Of a stretch of DNA of 64,000 nt, positions 51,872-59,811 are shown in pieces. The notes beneath the pieces were generated by a model. That model saw nothing but the letters and a program-made list of their open reading frames with translations, was not told the origin of the DNA and searched no databases. The translations under genes were made by a program, and so were the position numbers. The DNA comes from Brotaphodocola faecis (GTDB lineage Bacteria > Bacillota > Clostridia > Lachnospirales > Lachnospiraceae), in contig NZ_JBBMFJ010000004.1 of assembly GCF_040096075.1 (NCBI RefSeq), forward strand, positions 1 through 64,000. Direction: 5' to 3'. Positions within the stretch are counted from its first letter, which is position 1. Every line of letters begins with the position of its first letter.

Positions 51872-53056
51872 ATGGCAAAAGAAACCTTAGCGTCCTTGCT
51901 GGACGATTTTATCAATGAACAGTTAAACCAGATTGTATTAAGCAATCCGGTGGAAAAAGATCTTTTGCAGAAAGTAAAAGTGCGCCCTATGCTCATTAAG
52001 GGCGCACTGGTTTTTCAGGCAGAAGAATTTACAAAAACCCAGGCATTTCATAAGAATCTGAATGCCGGAGAGCTGAAAGCGTATCTGACAGAGCAGCTTT
52101 CCGGCGTGTTTAAGCAGGCGGAAGTGCTGTCAGAACTGGGCAGTGCCACGGTACTGGTCAGCAAGAAGGGTACAACTACCGTAAAGGTCAGGAAGCACGC
52201 GCCTGCCAAGATTCAGGCGGCGAAGACGGAAACTCAGATTTCGGAAGAACTGCGGGAAAAGCTGCAGCATAACCGCCAGAAGCGTTACGTGATCCCGGAA
52301 GGCCATGCCGTGCCGTTTCTGGTGGATCTTGGTGTGCAGACCCAGGACGGAAAAATCGTAAAAAGCCGTTATGACAAGTTCCGGCAGATCAACCGTTTTC
52401 TGGAATTTATCGAGGATATCCTGCCGAAGTTAGATAAGACCCGGGAGAATGTCATCATCGATTTCGGCTGCGGCAAGTCGTATCTGACCTTCGCTATGTA
52501 CTATTACCTGCATGAGATGAAAGGATATCCGATCCGCATCATTGGCCTGGATTTAAAGAAGGATGTTATCCGCCATTGCGGTAAACTGGCGGAGCATTAC
52601 GGCTATGACAAGCTCCAGTTTTATCATGGAGACATTGCCTCCTATGAGGGTGTAGACCATGTGGACATGGTGGTGACCCTTCACGCCTGCGATACCGCGA
52701 CCGATTACGCGCTGGAAAAGGCCGTGCGCTGGGGCGCAAAAGTGATCCTTTCCGTCCCGTGCTGCCAGCATGAGCTGAATAAGCAGATGAAGAATGATCT
52801 GCTGGAGCCGGTGCTGCATTACGGCCTGATTAAGGAGCGGATGGCAGCGCTGTATACCGATGCGCTGCGGGCGGAACTTCTGGAGCAGCAGGGCTACCGT
52901 ACCCAGATCCTGGAGTTTATCGATATGGAACACACGCCGAAGAATATCCTTCTGCGGGCTGTGTACGAGGGGAAACCGAAGCACAACGAGAAGGAAATAC
53001 AAGAGATTCTGGACTTCTTACAGATTAAGCCGACGCTGTATGAACTGCTGGGTTAG
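51872..53056 (+). CDS. SAM-dependent methyltransferase
   Basis: A 394-residue protein: the C-terminal half is a class I methyltransferase (Methyltransf_32-like), with motif I VIIDFGCGKSYLTFAMYYYLHE, motif II region IIGLDLKKD and VTLHACDTATDYAL. The N-terminal 150 residues include a conserved RYVIPEGHAVPFLVDLGV. RNA is the likely substrate by family comparison, but this is not shown. It follows the UPF0210 gene by 21 bases with an AAAGAGAG site. Confidence 0.85.
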   Translation: MAKETLASLLDDFINEQLNQIVLSNPVEKDLLQKVKVRPMLIKGALVFQAEEFTKTQAFHKNLNAGELKAYLTEQLSGVFKQAEVLSELGSATVLVSKKGTTTVKVRKHAPAKIQAAKTETQISEELREKLQHNRQKRYVIPEGHAVPFLVDLGVQTQDGKIVKSRYDKFRQINRFLEFIEDILPKLDKTRENVIIDFGCGKSYLTFAMYYYLHEMKGYPIRIIGLDLKKDVIRHCGKLAEHYGYDKLQFYHGDIASYEGVDHVDMVVTLHACDTATDYALEKAVRWGAKVILSVPCCQHELNKQMKNDLLEPVLHYGLIKERMAALYTDALRAELLEQQGYRTQILEFIDMEHTPKNILLRAVYEGKPKHNEKEIQEILDFLQIKPTLYELLG

Positions 53057-53068
53057 AAACAATGAAAA

Positions 53069-53189
53069 AGAATCCGGCTTGCCGGATTCTCGCGCCGAGG
53101 CGCGGTTGCTTCAGCAACCATCTGCCATTGCGCCGAGTGCGCATCCTCGCGGAGCGTTTTTGTATGATAGGACGCAATTTCCTATCATA
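53069..53189. repeat. Cluster of palindromes (REP/MITE-like intergenic element)
   Basis: Several hairpins in a row: AGAATCCGGC/GCCGGATTCT near 53073-53094, GGTTGC/GCAACC near 53105-53120, GCGCCGAG-type arms around both sides of it, and the conserved-loop hairpin at 53163-53189. No gene is seen in this gap. The first stem could terminate the methyltransferase transcript, but there is no T-run. Dense palindromes with GC-rich arms suggest a dispersed non-autonomous element. Confidence 0.65.
53163..53189 (-). repeat. Hairpin repeat, copy 2 (conserved loop GAAATTGCGTY)
   Basis: On the minus strand TATGATAG + loop GAAATTGCGTC + CTATCATA. Compared with copy 1 at 2117-2145 the loop differs only in its last base, while the stem sequence differs on both arms with pairing kept. 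Confidence 0.7.
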
Positions 53190-53195
53190 TAAGAA

Positions 53196-53231
53196 AAAAT
53201 CCGTCATGGTCACAGGACTATGACGGATTTT
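53196..53231. terminator. Bidirectional terminator (methyltransferase / tmcAL)
   Basis: AAAATCCGTCAT pairs perfectly with ATGACGGATTTT. The left arm and loop contain the last codons of tmcAL. Confidence 0.9.
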
Positions 53232-54457
53232 GTGTATTCGTTGCGGATGTGTCTTCCACGAGACGCAAGAAGGGACTGGTAAACATGGGAAACGTAAAAA
53301 TCGGTTTCCAGGACCTTCATGGCTTCCGGCGTGAGAATCTTTGCGGCATCTGCGGTTTTGGTGATCAGCGGGATACGGCTCTGCCTGCGGATGCGGGAGA
53401 GCAGCGGTCCCGCTGATTTTTTAAATCCCAGGATCCGGGCATACGGCGCATAGCCCAGGCTTCTGGCCTGGTTTGTCTGCTCTTTGGTAATGCCAAGGAG
53501 CAGATGCAGCAGGGCCCGGCTGACCCGGGTGTAGGTGTAGCCCTTTGTTTTTAACTGCAGGATCTGTTCACTGAAGGGAGCAAACTGCAGGACCTGCCGG
53601 GTGAGCCTTGAGGCAAGTTCGGGCGAAAGATCCGCAAAGCGGCTGAGGTCCTCCTGCTCATGGATGGCGGAAAGCAGCCGGAACTGAAAGAGTTCCGTGA
53701 GGTCATCCGGGAACACTGGAGCGGCAAGAGCGCCTTCTTTCTGCAGCGCGTCGAAAGCGGCCGGCGGAATCTGCTTACAAAGTTCTTCCCGCAAGGATTC
53801 CGGGCTTTGCTTTAAAAGCAGGCGGATGGCAGATGCCGAGGCGTAAGGACCGGAACATTTCGTGTCATGATATCCGGCCCCTTTTCTCTGGATGGTAACC
53901 GGAACCATGGAACTTTTCTGCTTTTTTAACGCTTTGAGATATTCTACCGCGAGGATGTTGTTGGGCGAAGCGAGCAGTGTGGAAAGCTCCGGGTTTTTCG
54001 TGAGCTCTGCCACGGCAAGGCTTCTGGCGGAAGGGTAGGTCTCTCCCTGCTTCAGATATGCCTGCAGCAGGTCCTGCCATTCCCGGGATTCCCCGCCCAG
54101 AATGTCTGCGGCTTTCTGCAGGTGTGTGGGATTCCCGGATTCGCTGCCGAAGCACAAAATATCTGTGCCGAGGCTGTCAAGCAGTGCTACACCGCAGGAG
54201 GCAAAGTCTTCTGCGCTGGCAGTGGCAAACACTGCAGGAAGCTCTACAATCAGGTCTGCGCCGCCGCACAGTGCCATGCGGGCGCGGGTGTATTTGTCGA
54301 AGATGGCGGGTTCTCCGCGCTGGACAAAATCTCCGCTCATGGCTGCGATGATATAATCTGCTCCGGTCTGGCGCCGGATTTCTTCTATTTGGTACTGGTG
54401 GCCGTTGTGAAACGGATTGTATTCGGCAATGATGCCTGCGGTTTTGATCGGATCCAT
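53210..54457 (-). CDS. tmcAL: tRNA(Met) cytidine acetate ligase TmcAL
   Basis: A 415-residue enzyme that acetylates the wobble cytidine of elongator tRNA-Met using acetate and ATP. The N-terminal nucleotidyltransferase-like domain has GIIAEYNPFHNGHQYQI (HxGH at 17-20), MSGDFVQRGEPAIFDKYTRARMAL and GADLIVELPAVFATASAEDFA. Length is standard. It is on the minus strand and ends inside its terminator. The SDR gene at 54495 runs the same way 37 bases upstream, and the two may share a transcript. Confidence 0.93.
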   Translation of the reverse strand: MDPIKTAGIIAEYNPFHNGHQYQIEEIRRQTGADYIIAAMSGDFVQRGEPAIFDKYTRARMALCGGADLIVELPAVFATASAEDFASCGVALLDSLGTDILCFGSESGNPTHLQKAADILGGESREWQDLLQAYLKQGETYPSARSLAVAELTKNPELSTLLASPNNILAVEYLKALKKQKSSMVPVTIQRKGAGYHDTKCSGPYASASAIRLLLKQSPESLREELCKQIPPAAFDALQKEGALAAPVFPDDLTELFQFRLLSAIHEQEDLSRFADLSPELASRLTRQVLQFAPFSEQILQLKTKGYTYTRVSRALLHLLLGITKEQTNQARSLGYAPYARILGFKKSAGPLLSRIRRQSRIPLITKTADAAKILTPEAMKVLETDFYVSHVYQSLLASRGRHIRNEYTKSVIVL

Positions 54458-54494
54458 CGTTTTGCTTCCTTTCTGTTAAAGGAACATTATACCG

Positions 54495-55292
54495 CTATTT
54501 CTGCTCTGCGGCAAGCCGGTCGTAAGCGAAGGATGGATTGAGTGTCATGCTGCGGCCGCCGGAAACCTCAATGGTGGTGGCGGTCATGTAGCTGGCTGCG
54601 CTGCTGGCAAGAAAGACGATAGGGCGGGCGATTTCTTCCGGATTCGCTGCCCTGCGCAGCAGAGTGGCCTGGGTATTCATGTTCAGTTCTTCTGGGCTGA
54701 TGGTCCGTTTGACTGCCGGCGTTAGCGTAAATCCCGGCATGATGCAGGTGACGCGCACGTTATACGGACAGTATTCTCCCGCAAAGGTATTGGTCAGGTT
54801 GTTGATGGCGGATTTTAACGGGCCATACAGGGTGCTGCGTCCGGCGGAAGGACAGCGGGCAGCAAGGGAGCTTACATTGACAATGGCTCCGGAATGCTGC
54901 TTTTTCATATAACGGAATGCTGCCTGGCATCCGTAGACAACGGATTTGAAACAGACTCCGGTCATGAAATCAATTTCTTCATCATCGTATTCGTCTCCTT
55001 TCTTGGGGCCGGATACACCGACATTGTTGACCCAGACATCCAGGCTGCCAAACTTCTGGTTTACGTGTTCTGCAAAACGGTAATTGTACTCCGCATCCAC
55101 AACATCAAAGGCCTCATAGTACACAGGACCATACTGGGAGAGGGTTTTTGCGGCCTCTTTCAGTTCTTCTTCGTGGCGTGCGCAGATGGCAACTTTGGCG
55201 CCTTCTTTCAGGAATGCCTCCGCGGCAGCGTATCCGATTCCCTTGCTGCCTCCGGTGACTACGACGGTTTTTCCGGTTAATCCAAGATCCAT
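54495..55292 (-). CDS. Short-chain dehydrogenase/reductase (SDR)
   Basis: A 265-residue classical SDR: cofactor motif TGGSKGIG (13-20), NNVG (89-92, usually NNAG), catalytic Ser142, Tyr156 and Lys160 (YGPLK), and C-terminal GGRSM. An Arg at 39 (CARHEE) suggests NADP preference. The substrate is unknown. On the minus strand, it lies upstream of tmcAL and divergent from a MATE efflux gene. The start codon has GAGGAG 8 bases upstream. Confidence 0.9.
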   Translation of the reverse strand: MDLGLTGKTVVVTGGSKGIGYAAAEAFLKEGAKVAICARHEEELKEAAKTLSQYGPVYYEAFDVVDAEYNYRFAEHVNQKFGSLDVWVNNVGVSGPKKGDEYDDEEIDFMTGVCFKSVVYGCQAAFRYMKKQHSGAIVNVSSLAARCPSAGRSTLYGPLKSAINNLTNTFAGEYCPYNVRVTCIMPGFTLTPAVKRTISPEELNMNTQATLLRRAANPEEIARPIVFLASSAASYMTATTIEVSGGRSMTLNPSFAYDRLAAEQK

Positions 55293-55510
55293 GACAGATT
55301 CCTCCTCTGGTTTTTATTTTTATGTTAAAGTAATCATACCACATTTGACAGCGGCACACAAGAAAATAGCGGATATTCTGCATAAGCGATACGCGTAAAG
55401 ACACGAAAAAACATACAAAATTAATAAAAATGGAAAAAGGCGAGTGAACTTTGCAAAAAGTGTGATATGATTAGTGGAAAGATGTTTGTATGACAATCAG
55501 GAGGGGGAAG

Positions 55511-56884
55511 ATGAATAAAACAAAAGATGCGATGAACGAACAGCTGGCACAGGCGAAGATTCTGCCATTGCTGGTCCGGCTGGCCATTCCGGCAACAGCG
55601 GCCCAGCTGGTCAATGCGCTTTACAGCATCGTGGACCGCATGTACATCGGACATATGCCGGGAGATGGAACCCTTGCGTTAAGCGGGATTGGCCTGACAT
55701 TTCCCATCACGATGCTGATTTCTGCCTTCAGCTGTCTGCCTGGTATGGGCGGAGCGCCGCTGGCATCCATTGCCCTGGGGGAGGGCAATCAGAAAAAAGC
55801 ACAGAAATATCTGTGCAATGCAATTACGCTGCTGTTTACGATTTCCGTGGTCATGATGGCCGTCTGCCTGGTCTTTTTGAAACCGTTGCTGGTTTTATTT
55901 GGCGCGGATGCTGAGACTCTGCCTTATGCATTCCAGTATCTGACCATCTATCTGCTCGGAACCGTTTTTGTGGAGTTTGCGCTGGGCCTGAATCCCTTTA
56001 TCAATACCCAGGGCCATACGGTGGTTGGAACCATGTCGGTGGTGATCGGAGCTGTAGTAAATATCATTCTGGATCCGATTCTGATCTACGTGCTTCACAT
56101 GGGAGTGCGCGGAGCAGCCATCGCAACGGTGACGGCCCAGTTTATTTCCTGTGTGTGGATTGTTCATTTCCTTTCATCGGAAAAGTCGGGAATCCGTATT
56201 TGTGTGGAAGATATGAAGCCGGACCGCCAGATTCTGGTGTCTACCTGCGCACTGGGAATCTCGCCCTGCACCTTCCGCATCAACGAATCCATTGTAGTGA
56301 TCCTGCTCAACCGACTGCTCCTGACCTATGGCGGAGACCAGGCAAATCTGCACCTTGCCTCCATGGCAATCTTAAGCAGCGCAAGCCAGGTATTTTTCAT
56401 GCCGCTTCTTGGTATTGTGACTGGGGCCCAGCCGCTGCTCAGCTATAATTACGGCGCGGAGAATTATTCTCGGATCCGGCAGACCATTCACTACGCGCGG
56501 ATCTTAAGTATGGGATGCGCGACTTTGATGTGGGCAGCGCTGGTGTTTTTTCCGGAAGCCGTCTGCGGAATGTTTTCGAGCAATCCGGAACTGATCCTGC
56601 TGACCAAAAAGACCATGCGGATTATGTTTTCCACCGTTCTGGTCCTGGGATTTCAGATGATCAACCAGAATGCCTTTGTGGCCATGGGCAATACCTGGTA
56701 TTCTTTCTTATTCGGAATTATGAGAAAGGTACTGATTCTGGTGCCGCTGGCTTTGATTCTGCCGCATTTTATCGGTGTCTGGGGAATCTATGCGGCAGAG
56801 GCTGTGTCAAATCCACTGACCACAATCATTACATTTGCAGTATTTGAACAGTATATGGGAACGTTAAAAGAGAGAATGACATAA
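55511..56884 (+). CDS. MATE-family efflux transporter
   Basis: A 457-residue membrane protein with about 12 helices of the multidrug and toxic-compound extrusion family. The start of both halves is recognisable (PLLVRLAIPATAAQLVNALYSIVDRMYIGHM and the repeat near residue 240). These proteins are sodium- or proton-driven exporters; the substrate is unknown. The ATG at 55511 has AGGAGGGG 6 bases upstream. A bidirectional terminator follows. Confidence 0.92.
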   Translation: MNKTKDAMNEQLAQAKILPLLVRLAIPATAAQLVNALYSIVDRMYIGHMPGDGTLALSGIGLTFPITMLISAFSCLPGMGGAPLASIALGEGNQKKAQKYLCNAITLLFTISVVMMAVCLVFLKPLLVLFGADAETLPYAFQYLTIYLLGTVFVEFALGLNPFINTQGHTVVGTMSVVIGAVVNIILDPILIYVLHMGVRGAAIATVTAQFISCVWIVHFLSSEKSGIRICVEDMKPDRQILVSTCALGISPCTFRINESIVVILLNRLLLTYGGDQANLHLASMAILSSASQVFFMPLLGIVTGAQPLLSYNYGAENYSRIRQTIHYARILSMGCATLMWAALVFFPEAVCGMFSSNPELILLTKKTMRIMFSTVLVLGFQMINQNAFVAMGNTWYSFLFGIMRKVLILVPLALILPHFIGVWGIYAAEAVSNPLTTIITFAVFEQYMGTLKERMT

Positions 56885-56903
56885 AGAATTCTGCTCAGAC
56901 AGA

Positions 56904-56935
56904 AAAATGCACCGGTGCAGAACCCGGTGCATTTT
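56904..56935. terminator. Bidirectional terminator (MATE / GntR)
   Basis: AAAATGCACCGG pairs perfectly with CCGGTGCATTTT, 8-base loop. Confidence 0.9.
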
Positions 56936-56961
56936 GCTGTGAAAATTGAAACAAAAGCTGC

Positions 56962-57618
56962 CTAGACGGTAGAGCGGTCCTCGATATCCGCTTTAAGAAT
57001 GCTGGAGGCCATGGTGTAATTTTTCTGTTTCAGGTAATCCAGAATTGCCCGGTGCAGGACATCCCGTTCAGTGAATACGGGGCTCTGCCATCTCTGGGAA
57101 CGCTTCTGGGCGTAGAAACGGGTCTGGATTGTCAGTGCGTCTTTGAGCTTCTGGTAAGTGTAGGTATTGTCATAGCTGGAAAAGAGCAGAAGATGGAATC
57201 TCATGTTGGCAGTCCAGTACTGCAGGGCAGTCAGGCCGTTGACCTGAAGTGCCGCGTGCTCGGCGATGTGTTCCTCCAACTTCTGCAGAGTTTCGTCTGT
57301 GATGCTGGGACCGTACTGCATGAGAAAGGTGCATTCTACCGCAATGCGGAATTGCACGATATCCTGGATCTCTTTCTCGCTGATGGTGGAGACTTCGTAT
57401 CCGCGTTTGGGATAATTGCAGAGGATACTTTCGCTGCAGAGCTGGATCAGGGCTTCCCGTACAGGAGAACGGCTGACGCCATACTGCTCCATGAGTTTTT
57501 TCTCATGGAGGATCATATTGGGCTGTAAAGTTCCTTCAATGACATCTTTTAAAATCTGATCGTGGATATATTCTTTTAAATTGGAATTATTGTTGGTCAT
57601 AGTGACTGAATTGGTCAT
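56962..57618 (-). CDS. GntR-family regulator (FadR-type)
   Basis: A 218-residue regulator with an N-terminal winged helix (IHDQILKDVIEGTLQPNMILHEKKLMEQYGVSRSPVREALIQL) and an all-helical FCD domain with metal/ligand histidines (MRFHLLLF, DVLHRAILDYL). It is divergent from the ATC-hydrolase-family gene, so that gene and possibly itself are the likely targets, with a small acid or amino acid as effector. The start may be 57618 or the ATG at 57600; no strong ribosome site distinguishes them. Confidence 0.88.
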   Translation of the reverse strand: MTNSVTMTNNNSNLKEYIHDQILKDVIEGTLQPNMILHEKKLMEQYGVSRSPVREALIQLCSESILCNYPKRGYEVSTISEKEIQDIVQFRIAVECTFLMQYGPSITDETLQKLEEHIAEHAALQVNGLTALQYWTANMRFHLLLFSSYDNTYTYQKLKDALTIQTRFYAQKRSQRWQSPVFTERDVLHRAILDYLKQKNYTMASSILKADIEDRSTV

Positions 57619-57940
57619 ACTAGTTAAACCCTACTTTCTATGTTGTGCTATCAAAAATGTTTATTTTAAATTAAGTATATAGTGAGAAACCGAAAAAAGC
57701 AAGTAAAATTAATGGGAGATTAGCACGATTGAAAAACGAAAATTGGGCGATAGATGTGCAAAAAGTCGATAAAAAATAAATGTTTCTATAAAAATGATAA
57801 AAAACGGTAACATAAATGAGAATAATATAAAAAATAAACAAAGAATGGTATTGACATTCGCATAAAAACTGATATGATTAGATTACGGGAGTTAATCAAT
57901 AGCTTGTCAGATTAGACAGGCGGAGAGAGGAGTTTAAGAA
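57619..57940. other. A+T-rich regulatory gap between gntR and the ATC-family gene
   Basis: No gene is visible. The left 200 bases are poly-A/T rich. The right part holds the promoter at 57851-57878 and two inverted repeats that could bind the GntR protein: TGATTA/TAATCA (57875-57880 and 57893-57898) and CTTGTC/GACAGG (57903-57908 and 57915-57920), both at or after the expected transcription start. Confidence 0.6.
57851..57878 (+). promoter_or_regulatory. Promoter of the ATC-hydrolase-family gene
   Basis: TTGACA (57851-57856), 16-base spacer, TATGAT (57873-57878). Confidence 0.8.
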
Positions 57941-58432
57941 ATGATTAAGAATGAGGCAAAACTCACAAACGATGTTGAGGTAAACATCAACCGCGCAGCC
58001 ATTGAGCACCGCGCAACCTGGATGGGTCTGATCTTTGATGAATTAAGAAAAGACGGAATCGATCCGGAACCGGCATTCCGCAGAGCAATCCGCCGTTGTG
58101 GTAACTTCCACGGCAAAGGATACAAAGAGGCATGCGGCGGTTCCAACGACGGTAAAAAATTCGCAGGCGTATTCCTCGGAGAGCTTGGTCAGAAGACCTT
58201 CGAGATGGACGTACACGAAGTAACCGATTCTGAAGTACCGGTAGATTTCCACTATTGTGCACTGTTAAATGCATGGAAGAAACAGGGCTTTGACGATGAG
58301 ACCTGTGCACTGTTATGTGACATTGCAATGGATGGTGACCGCGGCATCGCAGAGGAAATGGGGCTCACTCTGGATCTGACCGACACCATCGCAAAGGGAT
58401 GCGCAACCTGCAAACTTTGCTTTCATAAATAA
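57941..58432 (+). CDS. L-2-amino-thiazoline-4-carboxylic acid hydrolase-family protein (second copy)
   Basis: A 163-residue protein of the ATC-hydrolase family (PF14196), with FHYCALLNAWKKQG, CDIAMDGDRGIAEEMG and a Cys-rich end GCATCKLCFHK (Cys154, Cys157, Cys160). The reaction is unknown for this branch. It has a strong GGAGAGAGGAG leader and a promoter, and a FadR-type regulator is encoded divergently, so it is probably inducible by a small molecule. It shares little with the family member at 569-1153, which lacks this regulator. Confidence 0.75.
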   Translation: MIKNEAKLTNDVEVNINRAAIEHRATWMGLIFDELRKDGIDPEPAFRRAIRRCGNFHGKGYKEACGGSNDGKKFAGVFLGELGQKTFEMDVHEVTDSEVPVDFHYCALLNAWKKQGFDDETCALLCDIAMDGDRGIAEEMGLTLDLTDTIAKGCATCKLCFHK

Positions 58433-58611
58433 TAGGAAGAAATATATACCATAAAACAGGCAATGAGGCAGCACCGTCCAGTCTGGGAACCATCATCAGC
58501 TTTGCTTTCATGGGTATGGCGAAAACTGGATGGCGGTTCTGTTGTCGGCAAACTGATTTTCGAAGCACTGGCATAAGAAACGTAACAAAAACAGTATGAA
58601 AAAGAACAGGA
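58433..58611 (+). other. Gene-free stretch with possible coding remnant
   Basis: No intact gene. One frame reads GNEAAPSSLGTIISFAFMGMAKTGW (split here: a transporter-like hydrophobic segment from about 58460), then loses sense; the +2 frame ends KLDGGSVVGKLIFEALA before TAA near 58575. This could be the decayed end of a gene, but I do not recognise it. An AGGAGG motif at 58607-58613 lies in the following hairpin. Confidence 0.3.
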
Positions 58612-58662
58612 GGTGCAGTCCGGAACATGCGTGCGCATGGTTTCCGGATCTGTACCTTTTTT
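58612..58662 (+). terminator. Strong terminator before pta
   Basis: A long stem: GGTGCAG, TCCGGAA and CATGCG pair with CGCATG, TTTCCGGA and CTGTACC with small bulges, then TTTTTT at 58657-58662. It isolates pta from the upstream gene. Confidence 0.82.
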
Positions 58663-58715
58663 GTTTTCCAGAAATGCTTGTTTTACAAAAAGTGCAAAAA
58701 AATACAAAATACAGC

Positions 58716-58745
58716 TTGTCTTTTGCTTTTTAGTCCGTATATAAT
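58716..58745 (+). promoter_or_regulatory. pta-ackA promoter
   Basis: TTGTCT (58716-58721), 18-base spacer, TATAAT (58740-58745). Confidence 0.78.
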
Positions 58746-58782
58746 AAGGCTATATGCATTAAATCATGAAAGGGGTATTATT

Positions 58783-59778
58783 ATGGGATTTATTGATGTA
58801 ATCAAAGCCAAAGCAAAGGCAGATAAAAAAACAATCGTACTGCCTGAGTCCATGGACCGCAGAACCTGGGTCGCTGCAGAGAAAATTCTGAAAGAGGACC
58901 TTGCAAATCTTGTTATCATCGGTACTCCGGAAGATATCGGCGCTCACAGTGAGGGACTGGATGTATCCGGTGCTACGATCATCAATCCACAGACTTACGA
59001 GAAAACACAGGAGTATATCGACCTGTTCGTTGAGCTGAGAAAGTCCAAAGGCATGACTCCTGAGAAAGCAAAAGAGACCATCTTAAGCGACTACGCTTAC
59101 TATGGCTGCCTTATGATCAAGAACGGCGATGCTGACGGTATGGTTTCCGGCGCATGCCATTCTACCGCAAACACACTTCGTCCGTGCCTGCAGGTGATCA
59201 AGACCAAACCGGGCACCAAGCTGGTATCCGCATTCTTCTTAATGGAAGTTCCGGACTGCGATCTTGGCAGCAACGGTACCTTCGTATTCGCAGACTGCGG
59301 CCTGAACCAGAATCCGAATCCGGAAGAGCTGGCTGCAATCGCAGTATCTTCTGCAGAGAGCTTCAAGATGCTGACCGGCGAGGAGCCGAAAGTTGCTATG
59401 CTGTCCCATTCTTCCAAGGGTTCCGCAAAGCATGCTGATGTTGACAAAGTCGTTGAGGCTACCAAGCTGGCTAAGGAGATGGCTCCGGAGCTTGCACTGG
59501 ACGGTGAGCTTCAGCTTGACGCAGCAATCGTTCCGGAAGTTGGCGCTTCCAAAGCTCCGGACAGCAAGGTTGCAGGTCACGCAAACGTTCTGGTATTCCC
59601 GGATCTGGATGCAGGAAACATCGGCTACAAGCTGGTTCAGAGACTTGGCAAGGCAGAGGCTTACGGCCCGATGTGCCAGGGTATCGCAAAACCGGTTAAC
59701 GATCTGTCCAGAGGCTGCTCTGCTGAGGATATTGTAGGCGTTGTTGCAATCACTGCTGTACAGTGCCAGAATCAGTAA
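58783..59778 (+). CDS. pta: Phosphate acetyltransferase
   Basis: A 331-residue enzyme exchanging acetyl-CoA and phosphate for acetyl phosphate, of the short single-domain form. Signatures: KTIVLPESMDRRTWVAAEKIL, MVSGACHSTANTLRPCLQVIKT, AMLSHSSKGSAKHADVDKV and NDLSRGCSAEDIVGVVAITAVQ. The ATG 58783 with AAAGGGG is preferred to the long upstream extension. It is followed by ackA 33 bases on; together they convert acetyl-CoA to acetate with ATP gain, central to fermentation. Confidence 0.96.
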   Translation: MGFIDVIKAKAKADKKTIVLPESMDRRTWVAAEKILKEDLANLVIIGTPEDIGAHSEGLDVSGATIINPQTYEKTQEYIDLFVELRKSKGMTPEKAKETILSDYAYYGCLMIKNGDADGMVSGACHSTANTLRPCLQVIKTKPGTKLVSAFFLMEVPDCDLGSNGTFVFADCGLNQNPNPEELAAIAVSSAESFKMLTGEEPKVAMLSHSSKGSAKHADVDKVVEATKLAKEMAPELALDGELQLDAAIVPEVGASKAPDSKVAGHANVLVFPDLDAGNIGYKLVQRLGKAEAYGPMCQGIAKPVNDLSRGCSAEDIVGVVAITAVQCQNQ

Positions 59779-59811
59779 TTTAGTTCAGTTATTATAGGAG
59801 AATATCACATT

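Noticed and set aside
53105..53120. tRNA-like arm inside the palindrome cluster
   Set aside because: GGTTGC/GCAACC is an isolated hairpin with no acceptor or anticodon arms around it.
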